Counted from the first letter of the stretch, positions 1-12,242 are shown. The stretch: DNA of 64,000 bases from Rhizophagus clarus (GCA_015698045.1 BLAL01000257.1:620001-684000), one strand, 5' to 3'. Notes: a model not told the origin generated them from the sequence alone. A program made the numbers and translations.

Positions 1-540
1 AACGTTTCGCAACGTTTTTTTAATTGTTTTAGTGAAAAACGTTGCGAAGCTTTTTTTCAATATTATTTTAATTAAAAAAAAACGTTTCGCAATGTTTTTT
101 TAATAACTTTAATAAAAAACGTTGCGAAAACGTTTTTTAATGTTATTTAATTAAAAAAAACAGTTCGCAACGTTTTTTTTAATCGCTTTAATGAAAACCG
201 TTGCGAAAACGTTTTTCAATATTAATATTAATTTAATTAAAAAAAACGTTTCGCAACGTTTTTTTTAATTGTTTTAGTGAAAAACGTTGCGAAAACGTTT
301 TCAACATTAATTTAATTAAAAAAAAATTTCGCAATATTTTTTTTAATTGCTTTAATGAAAACCGTTGCGAAACGGTTTTCAGCATTATTTTAATTAAAAA
401 AAAAACGGTTCGCAACGTTTTTTTTAATTGTTTTAATAAAAAACGTTGCGAAAACGCTTTTCAGTATCATTTTAATAAAAAAAAAAGATTCGCAACATTT
501 TTTTTTAATTGTTTTAATGAAAACGTTGCGAAACGGTTTT
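1..540. repeat. Tandem array of ~80-bp hairpin-forming units
   Basis: About seven copies of an ~80-bp unit begin near 1, 81, 161, 247, 325, 404 and 485. Each has a left arm around GTTTCGCAACGTTTTTT, an AT-rich loop containing TTTTAGTGA or TTTTAATGA, and a right arm around AAAACGTTGCGAAAAC that is the reverse complement of the left, followed by a TTTAATTAAAAAA spacer. Every unit could fold into a stem of about 16 bp. The array runs off the left edge. Short open frames on the minus strand here come from the repeat and are not genes. Confidence 0.85.
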
Positions 541-551
541 CTGATAATAAA

Positions 552-620
552 GTTCGAGCCAGCTCGAGCTAAAGTGAGCTGAGCCGATCTAGACTGTAGC
601 TCGGCTCGAGCCGGCTCATG
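552..620. repeat. GC-rich inverted repeat beside the hairpin array
   Basis: A short island of high GC in very AT-rich DNA. GAGCCAGCTCGAGCT near 553-567 is the imperfect reverse complement of AGCTCGGCTCGAGCCGGCTC near 598-617, so the segment can fold back on itself. No coding sense is visible. It may be a fragment of a dispersed family repeat. Confidence 0.6.
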
Positions 621-1809
621 CGGAGCATTATGATAGAGTAAACTGCGTCGTACCGGTAACATCACGTGTATGTTTACAGTATGTGACGTTGTGGAGCAAC
701 GGGTTTAACGGCTAGTTACAATATATAAATATTTAATTTTATTTATTTCTATTAAATACTTTGTGTGTAGTCACAATAACTATTTTTGATCTTAACCTTA
801 AGTAGCAGTTGAGTATAAATTATAAATTTAGTAAATATAATGTACAGTACATTTTTAAACCATACCTAACAGTAAACTATGTTCATTTGGGTAACCCGAT
901 ACCACTCCTTTTCGTCTTACCGCGTAGTTAACTCGTATAATTTTTTTTTTTTTTTTTAAAAAAAAAAGCGGTTATATTAATACTTCATATCTCACATTCA
1001 TAAATTTTGGTCAAGAAAAACGCATAACAGAGGTGCATAAACCCTGTAAAAAACGTTGAACCGTGTTTTCTTTTCTCCATAAAAGGCTCATATTTCCGGA
1101 GTTAATAACCTTATATCACGGAATTCACCGAATTATTTACATTTTCTGTGAATGTTAGGGAAAACTTGCATATTTTTGATGGTACAAGAAAATAACATCT
1201 GATGATATAAGATCGACATATTTGCTCTCAGGGCTCAGTTGTCAGGGGAAAACACATATATAATTATATACAGTTGAATGAAATTCAAGTTTCGCAATGC
1301 GCAAAAAAAAAAATTATGTACAATTTGCGGAAAACATAACAGATAAATATATAAATTAAAGGTTGTGCAATGTGTCAATTAAATTTATAAAGATTTGAGA
1401 AAGTCAGAAGTTGCACTCCATTCCGCAAATAGATTTTATACACTGCGGCTAATCCGACATTCTAACGGCACGTATACATATGGAAATTTTTTAGGGAGTC
1501 TATGCATAATACTACAATACCGCATTTGTTCAATTGGTCATTTAATTGGACATTTTTCCAATTGTTCAATTATTTTTCGTATTATTGGATTTGAACAGCC
1601 AACACTGCCTGGCGCCGAAGTACTACACGGAAATTTTTCTTTATATATAATGCTTCGTAAAACTACATCGCTGTACTTCGTTTGATTTACAAAATTTTTG
1701 ATTCCCGACTGCTGTGTACACTAAATCTTGTAGTACATGATTTGTTATAAAAATGACCGACTTTTAATTAAATATATTTTGCAAGATTGCAAATTAAAAG
1801 ATAATAATA
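621..1809. other. Intergenic, no supported gene
   Basis: AT-rich spacer with a T17A10 palindrome at 941-967 and one CACGTG at 663-668. An open frame at 1,395-1,685 (+) has no recognisable domain and poor coding character. The opposite strand of the same segment has an equally short open stretch. I see no gene here. The last ~150 bases should hold the promoter of the ML-domain gene that follows. Confidence 0.6.
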
Positions 1810-2295
1810 ATGATGAAACAAAAATTGATTTTTATGTTCATTTTATTGACTATTCATTCAATGGTTAATGCTCAAATAACCACTATCTTTACCGCATGTC
1901 CTAAAGACAACCCTCCACTACTCGATATATCACTTGATCGTGATCCTGTCGTTCCTGGAGCAAGCATTATGTTTGGTATTCATGGACTCGCAGAGAAAGA
2001 TATCACCTTAGGCTCCACACTTGCTGTTGGATTTTTTACTCTCGGCGCTAATCCAACGACTATAGGTGATCCTTTTTACAAGTATGTTTGCGACTTGGCG
2101 CCTTGTCCAATTCAAATTGCTGGCTACGATTTTCTTCTTAGAGCACTAGTTCCAATTCCAGCAAATTTACCTACAGCATATATGATCATAGTTTTTATGA
2201 AGTATCCAACTGACACTTACATAGGCTGTGCAGCAGCTACTGTCGATCCTAATGAAACACCTAGTCCTGAACCTTTTCCCACTCCCTTAATTTAA
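1810..2295 (+). CDS. Secreted ML-domain (MD-2-related lipid-recognition) protein
   Basis: An intronless 161-residue protein. Residues 1-21 form a signal peptide: a Lys-containing n-region, a hydrophobic core, then a cleavage site ending VNA before QITT. The mature part fits the ML fold: Cys30, a short proline-rich beta start with VVPG around 47-50, a CDLAPCPI segment with Cys94 and Cys99, and a last Cys140. This gives the usual pairs 30-140 and 94-99, which is the arrangement of Npc2/phosphatidylglycerol-phosphatidylinositol transfer proteins that bind single lipids in a beta-sandwich. A proline-rich tail of about 15 residues ends the protein. The start is one of two adjacent ATGs (1,810 and 1,813); the first is used here. 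The gene is isolated, with repeats on both sides. Function as a secreted or vacuolar sterol or lipid carrier is inferred from the family. Confidence 0.8.
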   Translation: MMKQKLIFMFILLTIHSMVNAQITTIFTACPKDNPPLLDISLDRDPVVPGASIMFGIHGLAEKDITLGSTLAVGFFTLGANPTTIGDPFYKYVCDLAPCPIQIAGYDFLLRALVPIPANLPTAYMIIVFMKYPTDTYIGCAAATVDPNETPSPEPFPTPLI

Positions 2296-2936
2296 ATAAC
2301 TTCTTTCTGTGTAAAAAAAATCAATAATATAAAAATTTTTCATATTTAATATGTAGACTTAATTTACAAAAAAAAGTGATTCTATTAAAAGTTTGAAAAA
2401 TAATATACAGTATGTAAAAATGTTATTTATATTAATTAAATAAATTATAAAGAATATTAAATAATTTTAATGTTGATATAATGTTTATATCAATATAAAT
2501 AAATGAGCTAATTACTTAAATTTTAATTTCCAAAGAAATAAAAATCATCTATAGGCTAAAATAAAATTATTATTCTGTAAATTAACTATGAATTTTGTGA
2601 TTCTTTTTCTATATTTGATAACTTAAACTGGTAAAAAAGTTTTAGTAACATAATACTTAGCATTTTTTTTTTTGCTTCTTTCATCAATAAGAATGCAAAG
2701 CTAAGTACAGCCACTTAATATATCTATTAAAGTCTTATTATTTAATTGTATAATTTAACTTAAATGTCTTAAAATTCAGTTTGCCAATCTCTAATCAAAT
2801 TGTTTAAGATTTTTATTAGAAAAACCTTGATATTTGGATTTTATTACTAAATATTTTAAATATTATTTTTCTAAAATTGAAATTTTAAATAATTTAGTTC
2901 TAATAATATTTTTTGGGTATTAGTTTATGGTGATCC
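2296..2936. other. 3' flank and AT-rich spacer
   Basis: Over 80% A+T by eye. AATAAA-like signals occur within about 160 bases of the ML gene stop. No gene seen. Confidence 0.6.
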
Positions 2937-4388
2937 CATCACTATGGTGACCCCTATCACATAATTTCATAAAATTTTTGATTGGCTAATTTAATAGTGA
3001 TTATTCTGAATTTTTTTTTTTTATTTATTTTTTTTTGTATTTATAAGTTATGAAATTTATTTAATTTTAAATTTTACATGCTTTATTGTTTAAAATATCA
3101 TTATAACACTTTTATTTTCAAGTAAAAAGACGTGTTAATAAGAAAATAGGAATCAAAGTACAATAAAAAAAAGAGTGAGTAACAAGAGTAACAAAAGAAA
3201 AAAAGAACAAAAAGAAATAAAATAGAAAATGAAAAGAACAAGGGGAAATAAAAAGGGACAAAAATAGCAAAGAGAAAATGAAAAAGATTGAGAATAAATA
3301 AAAGGAAACATAGACCATGAAAATAAATAAAAAAAAATATAAAGGAAGCAAAAGAAATGAAAATAAAAAAGAAAAGAGAAGGGTAAGTGAAATATATGAA
3401 AACAATAAAGGGAAAGTGAAGGAAAATAAAAATAATAAAAGGTAATGAAGGGAATAAAGGAGAATAAAGGAGTTGAAAAAAAAATGAAAAAAAAAATAAA
3501 AAGAAATGAGTGTGAAAGAAACGAAAAGAAAATTAAGTAAGTGAAAAGGGAAAATTCAAAAACAAAAAAAGAGAATCAAGAGAAACAAAAAGGAAATAAA
3601 TGAACAGGAGGATTAAAGGAAACAAATGAAGAGAAGGGACCAAAAAATACAAACAAAAGGAGGATCAAAGGAAATGTAAAGAAAAGGATCAAAAAAAATG
3701 AAAAGAAGAATAAAAGAGAAAATCAAGAGAAACAAAAAGGAAAACAAAAAAGGAATTAGGAGAACTGAAATGGAATCAAGAGAAGCAAAAAAGGATTAAG
3801 AGGAATGAAGAGAAATGAAGAAGAATGAAGAGGAATTAAGAAGAAAGAAGAGAATAAAAGAGGGAATTAAGAAGACTGAAAAAGAGAATAAAAAGAATGA
3901 AAGAGGTAATTAAAAGGAACGAAAAAAAAGAAAATAAGAGTGAAGAAATAAAGAGAAAGAAATAAGGGTAAAAGGGAATAAAAAAATAAAATAAGTTAAT
4001 GAAGTGGTAATTAAATAAACAAACAAAAAGAAATAAAGAAAAAGCTTACCTTAATATTAATTGCAGAAAAGAACTAATAAACCTAATAAAAAACAAAATC
4101 AAGTTAATAAGAAAAGAAATGTAAAAAACAAAATAAGAGCAAATAAAAAAAACTCTAATTGCGAAATTAGAAGAACCAAAAAACCTAAAAGGCTGAAAGA
4201 AGTGTAATATAAATAGTACAGAATAAGTTATAAGAAATAAAAAAAAAGAAAAAAATATACCTTGATTGTGAGCTGAGCAAAAGGGTAAAAAAAAATATAA
4301 TCTAATAAACAAACATGATTGCATATAATCACGTAGCCAATTAAAATTTGTTTTCTTATGTGATAACAGAAGTCGCTATGATGATTGA
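2937..4388. mobile_element. Inverted-repeat element with a purine-only-like interior
   Basis: The left end (about 2,937-3,010) reads CATCACTATGGTGACCCC, then TATCACATAA, then TTGATTGGCTAA and GTGATTAT. The right end (about 4,322-4,388), read on the minus strand, gives CATCATAGCGACTTCTG, TATCACATAA, TTAATTGGCTA and GTGATTAT in the same order. Between them about 3,120-4,060 is almost wholly A and G on the + strand, built of degenerate GAAAAGAAATAAAAGG-like words. No transposase is seen, so I call it a non-autonomous element of unknown superfamily. Exact ends and target duplication are not resolved. Phe-rich open frames on the minus strand are by-products of the purine tract. Confidence 0.6.
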
Positions 4389-4392
4389 GGTT

Positions 4393-5547
4393 GTTAATAA
4401 CATTTTCCCATATTTTTTATTTAATAAGAATATTAGTATTATATTTGTTAAAAAAGAATTTTGCATTTTTATATACTTATAAGATCCTTATGAAAAAATT
4501 GAATAAGGAATTTATACGTTTTTTTATATGGAAAAAGTCATATAAATATTGTATGATTATTGTATAATAAACGTAGAATTTTTTGTAAAAAAAATATATG
4601 TAAAAAAATACATAATACGGAAATCTGTCCAATTCCGTATCATAAAATTATGGTTTATATACTGAAAAATACTGAAAAATACTGAAATTATATGTTTTTT
4701 TAACATAATTTATAATATAAAATTTTATTTAATTTAATTTTTAAATAATAACATTTTCATTGAATGTGTTTATAATATTATTAAATCAATATTTAAATAA
4801 TAAATAAATAAATAATATTTTATTCACATGCAGATTATTTTTATAATATATTAAATTTTGTGTAATATTGATTGTACCTCTTCATTTTGTAACCATTCGT
4901 TAAATTTAAACTACTGCGTCTATGCAGATTATAAAATTGATAGTCCATCATGTGCTCTATCAATTTTTATTGTTACTTTTTTTTCCATAAAAAAATTTTT
5001 TTTTTATACTTCACAGAATATACTTCTTAAAAATAAGCGTTTTTCAAGATCCAAGTTGTAATAAAAAGAAAATTAAATTTTTAACAATAAAGATATATGT
5101 AAATTTACATGTGAGAAAAGATTTTCTAAGGTTATAAAAGTGGCTAATTAGACAGTTTTTGCGTAAATGGCAAAAAAATGATTTTTTACTATAATGTAAG
5201 AACTTTTATAAAGCTAAACGCAATAAAAAGCAAAATAAAGTGCTTTTTTTGGTAATTTCTTATGTTTATAATTCTTTATAATCTGCAAATATTGTTTTTA
5301 AATTATATTTTCACCAATTTTTCTTGTTCCCTTTTTCTAGCGTTCAAAGGATAAGAATTATTAAAGTATTTTAAAAAAATTAATATTACACTTTTATTTT
5401 TGCTTGTAAGTGATAATTTTTCTTTATGTAAACTGTTTTAATTATATATTAAGATAATTGTTTTCTTGGATAGATTGATTTTTTTTTAAAAAAAAAATTA
5501 TAGTATTAAACAGTAAATATATATATAAGGATATGTTGATTTGTTTA
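4393..5547. other. AT-rich spacer
   Basis: No supported gene. Short open frames here (for example 4,385-4,567 and 4,858-5,061) are Lys/Phe/Ile-rich products of base composition. A T9A10 palindrome lies at 5,479-5,497. Confidence 0.6.
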
Positions 5548-5550
5548 TTA

Positions 5551-5575
5551 GGGCGATGACATTTATTACATAATA
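5551..5575 (+). repeat. Left terminal inverted repeat of the 3.07-kb transposon
   Basis: Begins GGGCGATGACAT and ends TTACATAATA. It differs from the right copy at three positions. TTA at 5,548-5,550 is the presumed target duplication. Confidence 0.8.
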
Positions 5576-5763
5576 TTTTAGGGGGTGGGGGTCACAAAAA
5601 ATCTTACATTAATATTGATCACGTGATATTATTAAAGTATATAACCAATTTAGTGGTTTAGAATTTATTAGTCATTTGTATTACCACATTAATAAAGTAA
5701 ATTTATGTTTTATATCCATGTATTTTACCCAAATATAACAGAGAAACAGTAAGCTATATACGA

Positions 5764-8009
5764 TCATTTATTATCTGACATATACTCCCTTAAACACATT
5801 TCGTTTTGTTGTGAAGTGAGAAGAGAGGAATCATCAAGAGAATTTAAATTATTCTTGGATTTTTCCTTAGGGCATCCTCGGCTTGCTGAATGCATTGCTT
5901 TTTTATGTTTTGTTAAATAAGCAAGAGTTGAAAAGTATTATTATACACTGTGTAATAAAAGCGTGGATAGGTTGTTTGATCAAGCGATGGACAATGTGAA
6001 TCATACCTAGGAATTTTCAAGAGGTCATAATACTCAAGGAGATGTATGGGATTTATGAAATGTCTGTCTTTGGCTTTCATAATCGGGGGTAAAAAACTAT
6101 TATTCAAGAGAAGAAGTTCTGTAGCTTCTTTTACACAAGGTGGCTCACAACAACTTGCATTTGTACAATGTTTAATGTTAAGAGAATACTGACATAAATT
6201 ACAATGGTTTTCGATCCATGACCATGGCACAAAACATTCCAGTATGTCATTTTCATCTTGTTGTTTCTTTTTTTGTTGTTTTCGCCCTTCTTCTTTTTCT
6301 TTGTCTGTACCCTCAAACTCTATGTTTTCAAACGGGTTAGTAAATTCTTTGACATACCATGCATTAACGCTTTTTCCAAAAATCAAATCTTTATGCCAAA
6401 TATCGCAAAGTGATTCTCCAGCATAACGAAAGTTTTGAAGAGCCAACTTCAGATTAATTACCTTGCCTTGTGTATTTAAGTGTGATCCAAAATGAACAAC
6501 CAGTAGCGTAATACCAGCCAATTTTCCGGATAGTGTTACCATGCCTCTTTCAACCGGATTATACTTGAACTGATCTGGAGCATATGTTCGTACAGTCAGG
6601 TAAACTAAGTCGAAATTTCGAAAAAGTTGGCAATAGTTTTTAATATTTTTTAGAAGTCTTGGATTTTTGTCTGGACCTCCATCCACCAATAATACCCAAA
6701 TAGGTCAAATCTCCCCATTTGTTTTCAATACATCGTTATATTTAGGATTCAGAACAAGGTTTTTGAGATCTTGCATATGTGAGAGTGAGAATGTACCAAG
6801 AGACCATTGACGACATACAAAAATGGCAAGTTGTCCTGTTCGTAACTCATTATGTGATTCATTTGATTTTATCATAAGGTAAACCGATGGAACTAACTTT
6901 TGCCCATTTCTTAGAGGGAAATCATGGTTGGCCACACTAAAAGGTTTATGTACTGATTGCAAAGTGTGAAATGTCTGACTTACAGTGGGTATCCCAAGAC
7001 CTATCTTTGCTTTATCATTTTGCAAAATAATAACAGTTTTATCGGCAAAAATGGTGGCAAATTGTCTTGCACTTTTAACAGATGCAAAGCAATAATGACT
7101 ATCAGAATAATCCTATGTTTCAGTATGTGAGACACCAGCTACTGTGACCCATGTGAGATGATGCGCTCTTGCAGCAATGGAGTTAGATTACTGAGGCAAT
7201 AAATAATTATTCAATGTGATTCTCGCCATATAAATGTTATAATTTTCTTCAAGGGTTTTGCGCAAATTTTCAATGATCCAGACCTTTATAACTTTTTTTT
7301 GTCATTTTTCGTCAGCCATCCCAAATTCAATCGAATCATAGATATGATCATGTAAATTCAGATGTTTAAAAAGAAGTGAAGGACGACCAGGTTTGTCATA
7401 TTGTATTACTTCCTGATTTTTGTTAAGTATTTTTCTTTTTTTTTCTCTGCACTTTTGAGCATAATTAGCATTTCTTTTTAATTTAATGATTTTCTCCTTA
7501 TTAGATCTGATTTCATCTCAAAGATCTCCTATTTTTTTATAAGTATCAAGCCAAAACTGAGAATCAGTTGTGATGTTGTAGATCTGCTCAAATTCAGTAA
7601 GCTTTTTTTCAGCTATTTGTATCTCGTTTGCTGCCTTTTTTTGAGCTGATGCATTAAAAAAGATTTCTTGAACAAGATCCACTATATGAAATATAGGATA
7701 ATTTGGAAGTGATTCTTCTTTAGATTCAGATGATTTTGACCTCACTGTTTATATATCATATAGATTATATGGCATGGCCAGGTAGCCTTTAATAATGTCA
7801 TCAATTTCCGTTTTATCCTTTCTTTTAATTTTGTTCCATTCTTTAGTTGCTGATTTACAAAGTTCAGCGTGGTTAGGATCACCATTTCTAATCTTAACCA
7901 TAATACTATATATATAAGCATTGGTGAATTCTTGGTACTTATTTGTTTGTAAATTATAAATCAGTTTCTTATTAAACTTGGGGCTAAGAAAGAAGATCTG
8001 ACAGTTCAT
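5764..8009 (-). pseudogene. Decayed transposase of the 3.07-kb transposon
   Basis: One reading frame runs for about 2.1 kb from 8,009 down to 5,930. It is interrupted only by stops at 7,749, 7,518, 7,302, 7,188, 7,113 and 6,705 (lowest base of each). A single frame shift near 5,925 separates it from a plausible C-terminus ending at 5,764. Visible parts, in order: a basic N-terminal segment with GDPNHAELCKSATKEWNKI, a possible HMG-like or other DNA-binding start; a lysine-rich coiled stretch with KCREKKRK; KPGRPSLLFKH, resembling an AT-hook or HTH linker; then a core with VDGGPDKNPR, NPVERGMVTLSGKLAG and HFGSHLNTQGKV, which could hold the acidic catalytic residues; and a Cys-rich tail (CNLCQYS, CTNASCCEPPC) like a zinc-binding site. 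Family not identified with certainty. Not functional as it stands. Confidence 0.7.
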
Positions 8010-8597
8010 TTTAAGCTGTAACTACTCAATTTTCTTGTATTTTAATGTCAGTAAAGAAAACAGCTTACAAGTTTTGGGAATATAAAATAGGAACAGATTT
8101 ATTGACGTGTTGAGAGTTTAAAATCTAAATATAAAACAGATAAAGTTTTGCGACATATTCAATTTCTCCTTTTGTAATGAGAAAACACGAATCGCAACTA
8201 CAAACAGTAATAGATGTTACAATTGCTATACTATATATTTCATGGAATCATTTGTGATTAATCTTATAATTTGATTATACGAATGTTAAAGATTTTTGGA
8301 CTTAAAATTTTAGAATTTCAGAATGTAAAGAATTGAGAATTTTATATGTATAAACTGTGAATATAAATTGGATAAAATTTTCACATCAAATATTGTTTTA
8401 TATCATTTTTATTAATAAACGTGTTTTTATAATATTAAAAATAAATGAAATTGAATTTTTAAACCAAATTTTTTTTTTTAAAAAAAAAAAAACTGATGAA
8501 ATACTGATGAAATACCGATGCACAATTCTATAAAAGGAAAATGATCTGTAATCACGTGATCACAATATCTTACCGGTAAGCGTCTATAGTAAAATGA

Positions 8598-8622
8598 TAT
8601 TATGTAATATATGTTACCGCCC
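8598..8622 (-). repeat. Right terminal inverted repeat of the 3.07-kb transposon
   Basis: On the minus strand it begins GGGCGGTAACAT and ends TTACATAATA. TTA at 8,623-8,625 matches the left flank. Confidence 0.8.
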
Positions 8623-8625
8623 TTA

Positions 8626-10119
8626 CTGTATGTTTAGTTTAACTTCTATAATAAAAAAAAGGTATATGAATTTTCTTAATGTGAAATTTTTTATTTTTTT
8701 AATGTAAAAAAATTTTTTTTTTTTGTCAGCTAATTCATTTTTTTTAATGTAGGTTGATCAAAATATTTTTTTTTATTAATCCCTGGTTTTATCATACTGT
8801 ATGTATATTTTTCATGTAATTTCTAAAAATAAATTAAAATTTTATTGTAATTTACCACAAAATTTTTAATGTTTAATCAAATATAATACATTTGCTATAT
8901 GGTTTCTTTTCCCTTCTTAAAAACATTAATCAACAGATGCATGAGTTTTCAAAATTTTCACTTTCAAAACTGAACATGGCTTGGAATCAATGTAATCATT
9001 GGTTTTTACCTTCAGATACATCGATCATGATATGAACTTATTTCTTACTCATCCTTTAATCAAATAATAGTTTTATCACACTCTTCATCAGATTCTGATC
9101 CAGAAAAATTACTTTCTGTATCACTTATTATATTTTTATCATTTTCATCTAAGGTAATTTGTGAGTAAACTGTTTAGCCTTAGCGTGAATATTTGAAATC
9201 TAATTCAAATAAAGATTCATTCTTATTATTTTCTCTATATTACAAATTCTTATAATTATCATATAACTCATTATAACCCACTAAATTTTCATATTTACAT
9301 ATTTACATATTTACCATAAAACTTCATCTCTATTTACAAAATCTTTCTACAGATCCTTATATTCACTATAAATTTCATCCTTACCTACCAAATATTCATC
9401 TAAATACTCATATTCACTAATATATATTATTAAATAAATTGTTTAATAAATTTAACCCTAAAAAAAAGTTTATTTTTTAAGTTTTAAGTAAGAAAAATAC
9501 ATATATTTTTGCTAGCATTAGTTTAAAGTTTTAATTTCTCACCATGTCTAGTAAATTCTAAAGTTTCTTTTACTTTTCGTTACTTTTAATAGTAAAAAGT
9601 ATGCCAACTTCCAAGTGAGATCCAAGTGAGATAATAAATATTATACAAAAAATTTTTTAATAAAATCATAGTAGCGGTCAATATGCATGACTTTTGTTAT
9701 TTAAGTTTAAGCACTATATTAAATAAATGCAGTGTTACATTAAACCTGTATTTTTTGATTTTCGCAAAATTTAGGCCGGCATTATAAAATTGACCAGCAT
9801 TACGGGAATTTTGGCCAGTATTATGAATTATTTATCGGCAAATTTAACCTGATTTAACTAATTTTAGCCAACTTTGATCATATACTGTATATGTATACTA
9901 CTTTTAATGATAGTACTTTGCTACAATTTTTTTTTTACTGACCTTAATGAAAAAAATTTGCCTTTCTTTTTTGTAACATTTTCTATGATTGTTCAATACA
10001 AATATTTTATTTCTTACTACATTTCTTTAGCTCTATTAAAACTAAACTTTTCCTATATTGAACTATACCTATAGTAATTCTAAAATTATCCTATACTAGT
10101 CTCTAAGATTTGGCATTCC
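8626..10119. other. Spacer with a short acidic-peptide fragment
   Basis: Mostly featureless AT-rich DNA. Around 9,055-9,200 the minus strand reads an acidic peptide with SDTESNFSGSESDEEC, which looks like protein rather than chance, but it is bounded by stops within about 50 codons and I cannot name it. A short GC-richer block near 9,770-9,850 repeats GGCCAGTATTA and GACCAGCATTA-type words. No intact gene. Confidence 0.5.
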
Positions 10120-10870
10120 TATAAAAAAAAACATGAAAAAAAACAACCCATAAAAAGAATTCAACTTATGAGAAAAGAAATCAACCTGCAAAGAAAGTAA
10201 CCAACTCATGAAGAAAGAAATTAACCTATGAAAAACTTACAAAAAGAACTGACCCACAACCGAGAAAAAGAAGTCTTAAAACTGATCTACTATAAAAAGA
10301 GAAACTAAATTACCTATGAAAGTAAAAAATCCAGAATTAACCTACAAAAAGAGTTTTTGAAGTGTCTTACAAAAAAAAAAAATGAACTAACTTACAAAAA
10401 GAAAAGAAACCTAAATCTGATCTTTAAAAAACAAAAGTCTCTCACCCTATAAGAAAATTAAACAAAGAAAATATTAACTTTAATATAAAAAAATTATCTT
10501 TAACGAAAAAAAAAATATTTTACAAATGAAAGAGAAGCAAAGTGGGCAGAAAATGAATGATAAAAATAAAAAAATTTTTTTAACAAAGTTGGGAAAAATA
10601 AAGAGAAATAAAAATAGGAAATAAAAAATAAAAAGAACCAAAACTGAAAATTTTTTTAAAAAAAGTGGAAAAAAAAATAAATTTTTTTAAAAGAAGAGGT
10701 TGGAATAAAAAGTAGAATAGAAAGAAAAAACTTTTATTTTTTATCAAAAGAAAGGAGTAGAGGATGAGAAGAAAGTCAAGAGAAAAAAATTTTTTTTAGA
10801 AGAAAGTTAAAGGGAGAAGAAAAAAAAAATATGGGAAATAAAAAAAGGAGGGTATAAATAAAAAATAGGG
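10120..10870. repeat. Second purine-rich strand-asymmetric tract
   Basis: The + strand is dominated by A and G. The first half carries degenerate ~25-bp words of the type AAGAAATTAACCTATGAA; the second half is nearly pure GAAAAAATAAA. The style matches the 3.1-4.06-kb tract, but I find no clear matching inverted ends, so it may be an expanded simple repeat or an element with lost termini. An ATCACGTGAT palindrome follows at 10,905-10,914. Confidence 0.55.
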
Positions 10871-11504
10871 AAGGAAACAAAAAACATATCATAACAAAAC
10901 AATAATCACGTGATCACATGTTATGATACCTGATACGAAATGAATAAAATTTATTAAATTTAAAAATTCTGTATAAATTCCATATAGGCATGTACATTTC
11001 GTATATATTAATTTTTTTAAAAAAATGTTCAAAAATGAATTGCATATTAAATATACGGAATTGCTATATGAAATTCACAAAAACATATGACAATTGTATA
11101 CAAAATGCATCATTTTCATATACAGATTTCTTATAGGGGATAGGTTACTTTTAAGTTTAAAGTAAAACTAGAGTCATACTCTAGGGCCAGTCTGAGACTG
11201 GTTCTTACTAAGAATATGATATATACCATAAATTTTAATACTTATTTGCAAAAATAAAAGTATTGGATTTAATGTTCATTTAAAATAAATAAATAATTTA
11301 ATTTATTATTTTTTTTACGTTTTAATTTAATAATTTTGTAATTGGTCTTAAAAGAAGGAATATTATTGTTATAAATTTATAAAAAATAACATTTAACAAT
11401 TTTTTTTTTGAAAATATTTTTCTTTCTAACAAAATAAAATTTATTTCATATGATTAATTCAAATTCAAATTTAGACGATCCTATATCCATATATCTTAAA
11501 TAAA
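10871..11504. other. AT-rich spacer
   Basis: No gene seen. Contains CACGTG at 10,907-10,912 and several ATACGGAA or ATTTCGTAT words also found near 4,615. Confidence 0.5.
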
Positions 11505-12242
11505 TTCATATGTATATTTTTTTTTAATAAATTCATGTGTATATTTTTTTTAATAAATTCATATGTATATTTTTTTTTTAATAAATTCGCATATAATTTT
11601 TCAATAAATTTATATACAGTATATATATTTTTTAATAATTAAATTAGTAAATTTTTTTAATGTATAATTTTTTCAATAAATAAATTTGTATAATATTTTT
11701 TCTAATTAATATTTTTTTTGATAAATAAATTTATACAATGTTTTTTAACATAATTTTTTTTCAATAAATAAATTTGTGTAATGTTTTTTTTGAATTAATA
11801 TTTTTTTTGATAAATAAATTTGTGTAATATTTTTTTTAATTAATATTTTTTTGATAAATAAATTCGTATAATGTTTTTTTTAATATAAATTTTTTTAATA
11901 AGTAAATTCAAGTAATATTTTTTTCTAATAAATCAATTTGTATAATGTTTTTTTAATAAATCAATTTAATAAAATTTGGGATATATTTTTTCTTTTGATA
12001 TAATTAATTTTGCAATAAATTTTTCAATAAATAAATTCATGTAATATTTTTTTTCTAATAAATCAATTCATATAATATAATTAATATAATTAATTTTTTA
12101 ATAAATTTTTCAATAAATAAATTCATGTAATGTTTTTTTTCCTAATAAATCGATTCATATAATGTTTTATTTTAATATAATTTTTTTTTCAATTCAATAA
12201 GTAAATTCAAGTAATATTTTTTTTTTAATAAATTAATTCATA

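Larger units (their letters stand above)
5551..8622 (-). mobile_element. 3.07-kb DNA transposon, transposase decayed, TTA target duplication
   Basis: The ends are inverted: 5,551-5,575 and the complement of 8,598-8,622 agree at 22 of 25 bases, both starting GGGCG. TTA flanks both sides (5,548-5,550 and 8,623-8,625). A second inverted motif lies inside the ends, GATCACGTGAT near 5,618 and near 8,550. Between them one transposase gene runs on the minus strand. A 3-bp TTA duplication and G-rich termini would fit a PIF/Harbinger-like mechanism, but I cannot match the protein to that family, so the superfamily is left open. The single mismatch-rich transposase and imperfect ends suggest an old but not ancient insertion. 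Confidence 0.8.

Noticed and set aside
1395-1685. 96-codon open frame before the ML gene
   Set aside because: No domain, signal or coding bias; the complementary strand is as open. Not annotated as a gene.
3118-4324. Phe/Leu/Ser-rich minus-strand open frames of 92-95 codons resembling membrane proteins
   Set aside because: They are translations of a purine-rich tract; the hydrophobic look follows from TTT and CTT codons.
5551-8622. Assigning the transposon to PIF/Harbinger
   Set aside because: The TTA duplication and G-rich ends fit, but the protein core was not recognisable as that family, so only the class is stated.
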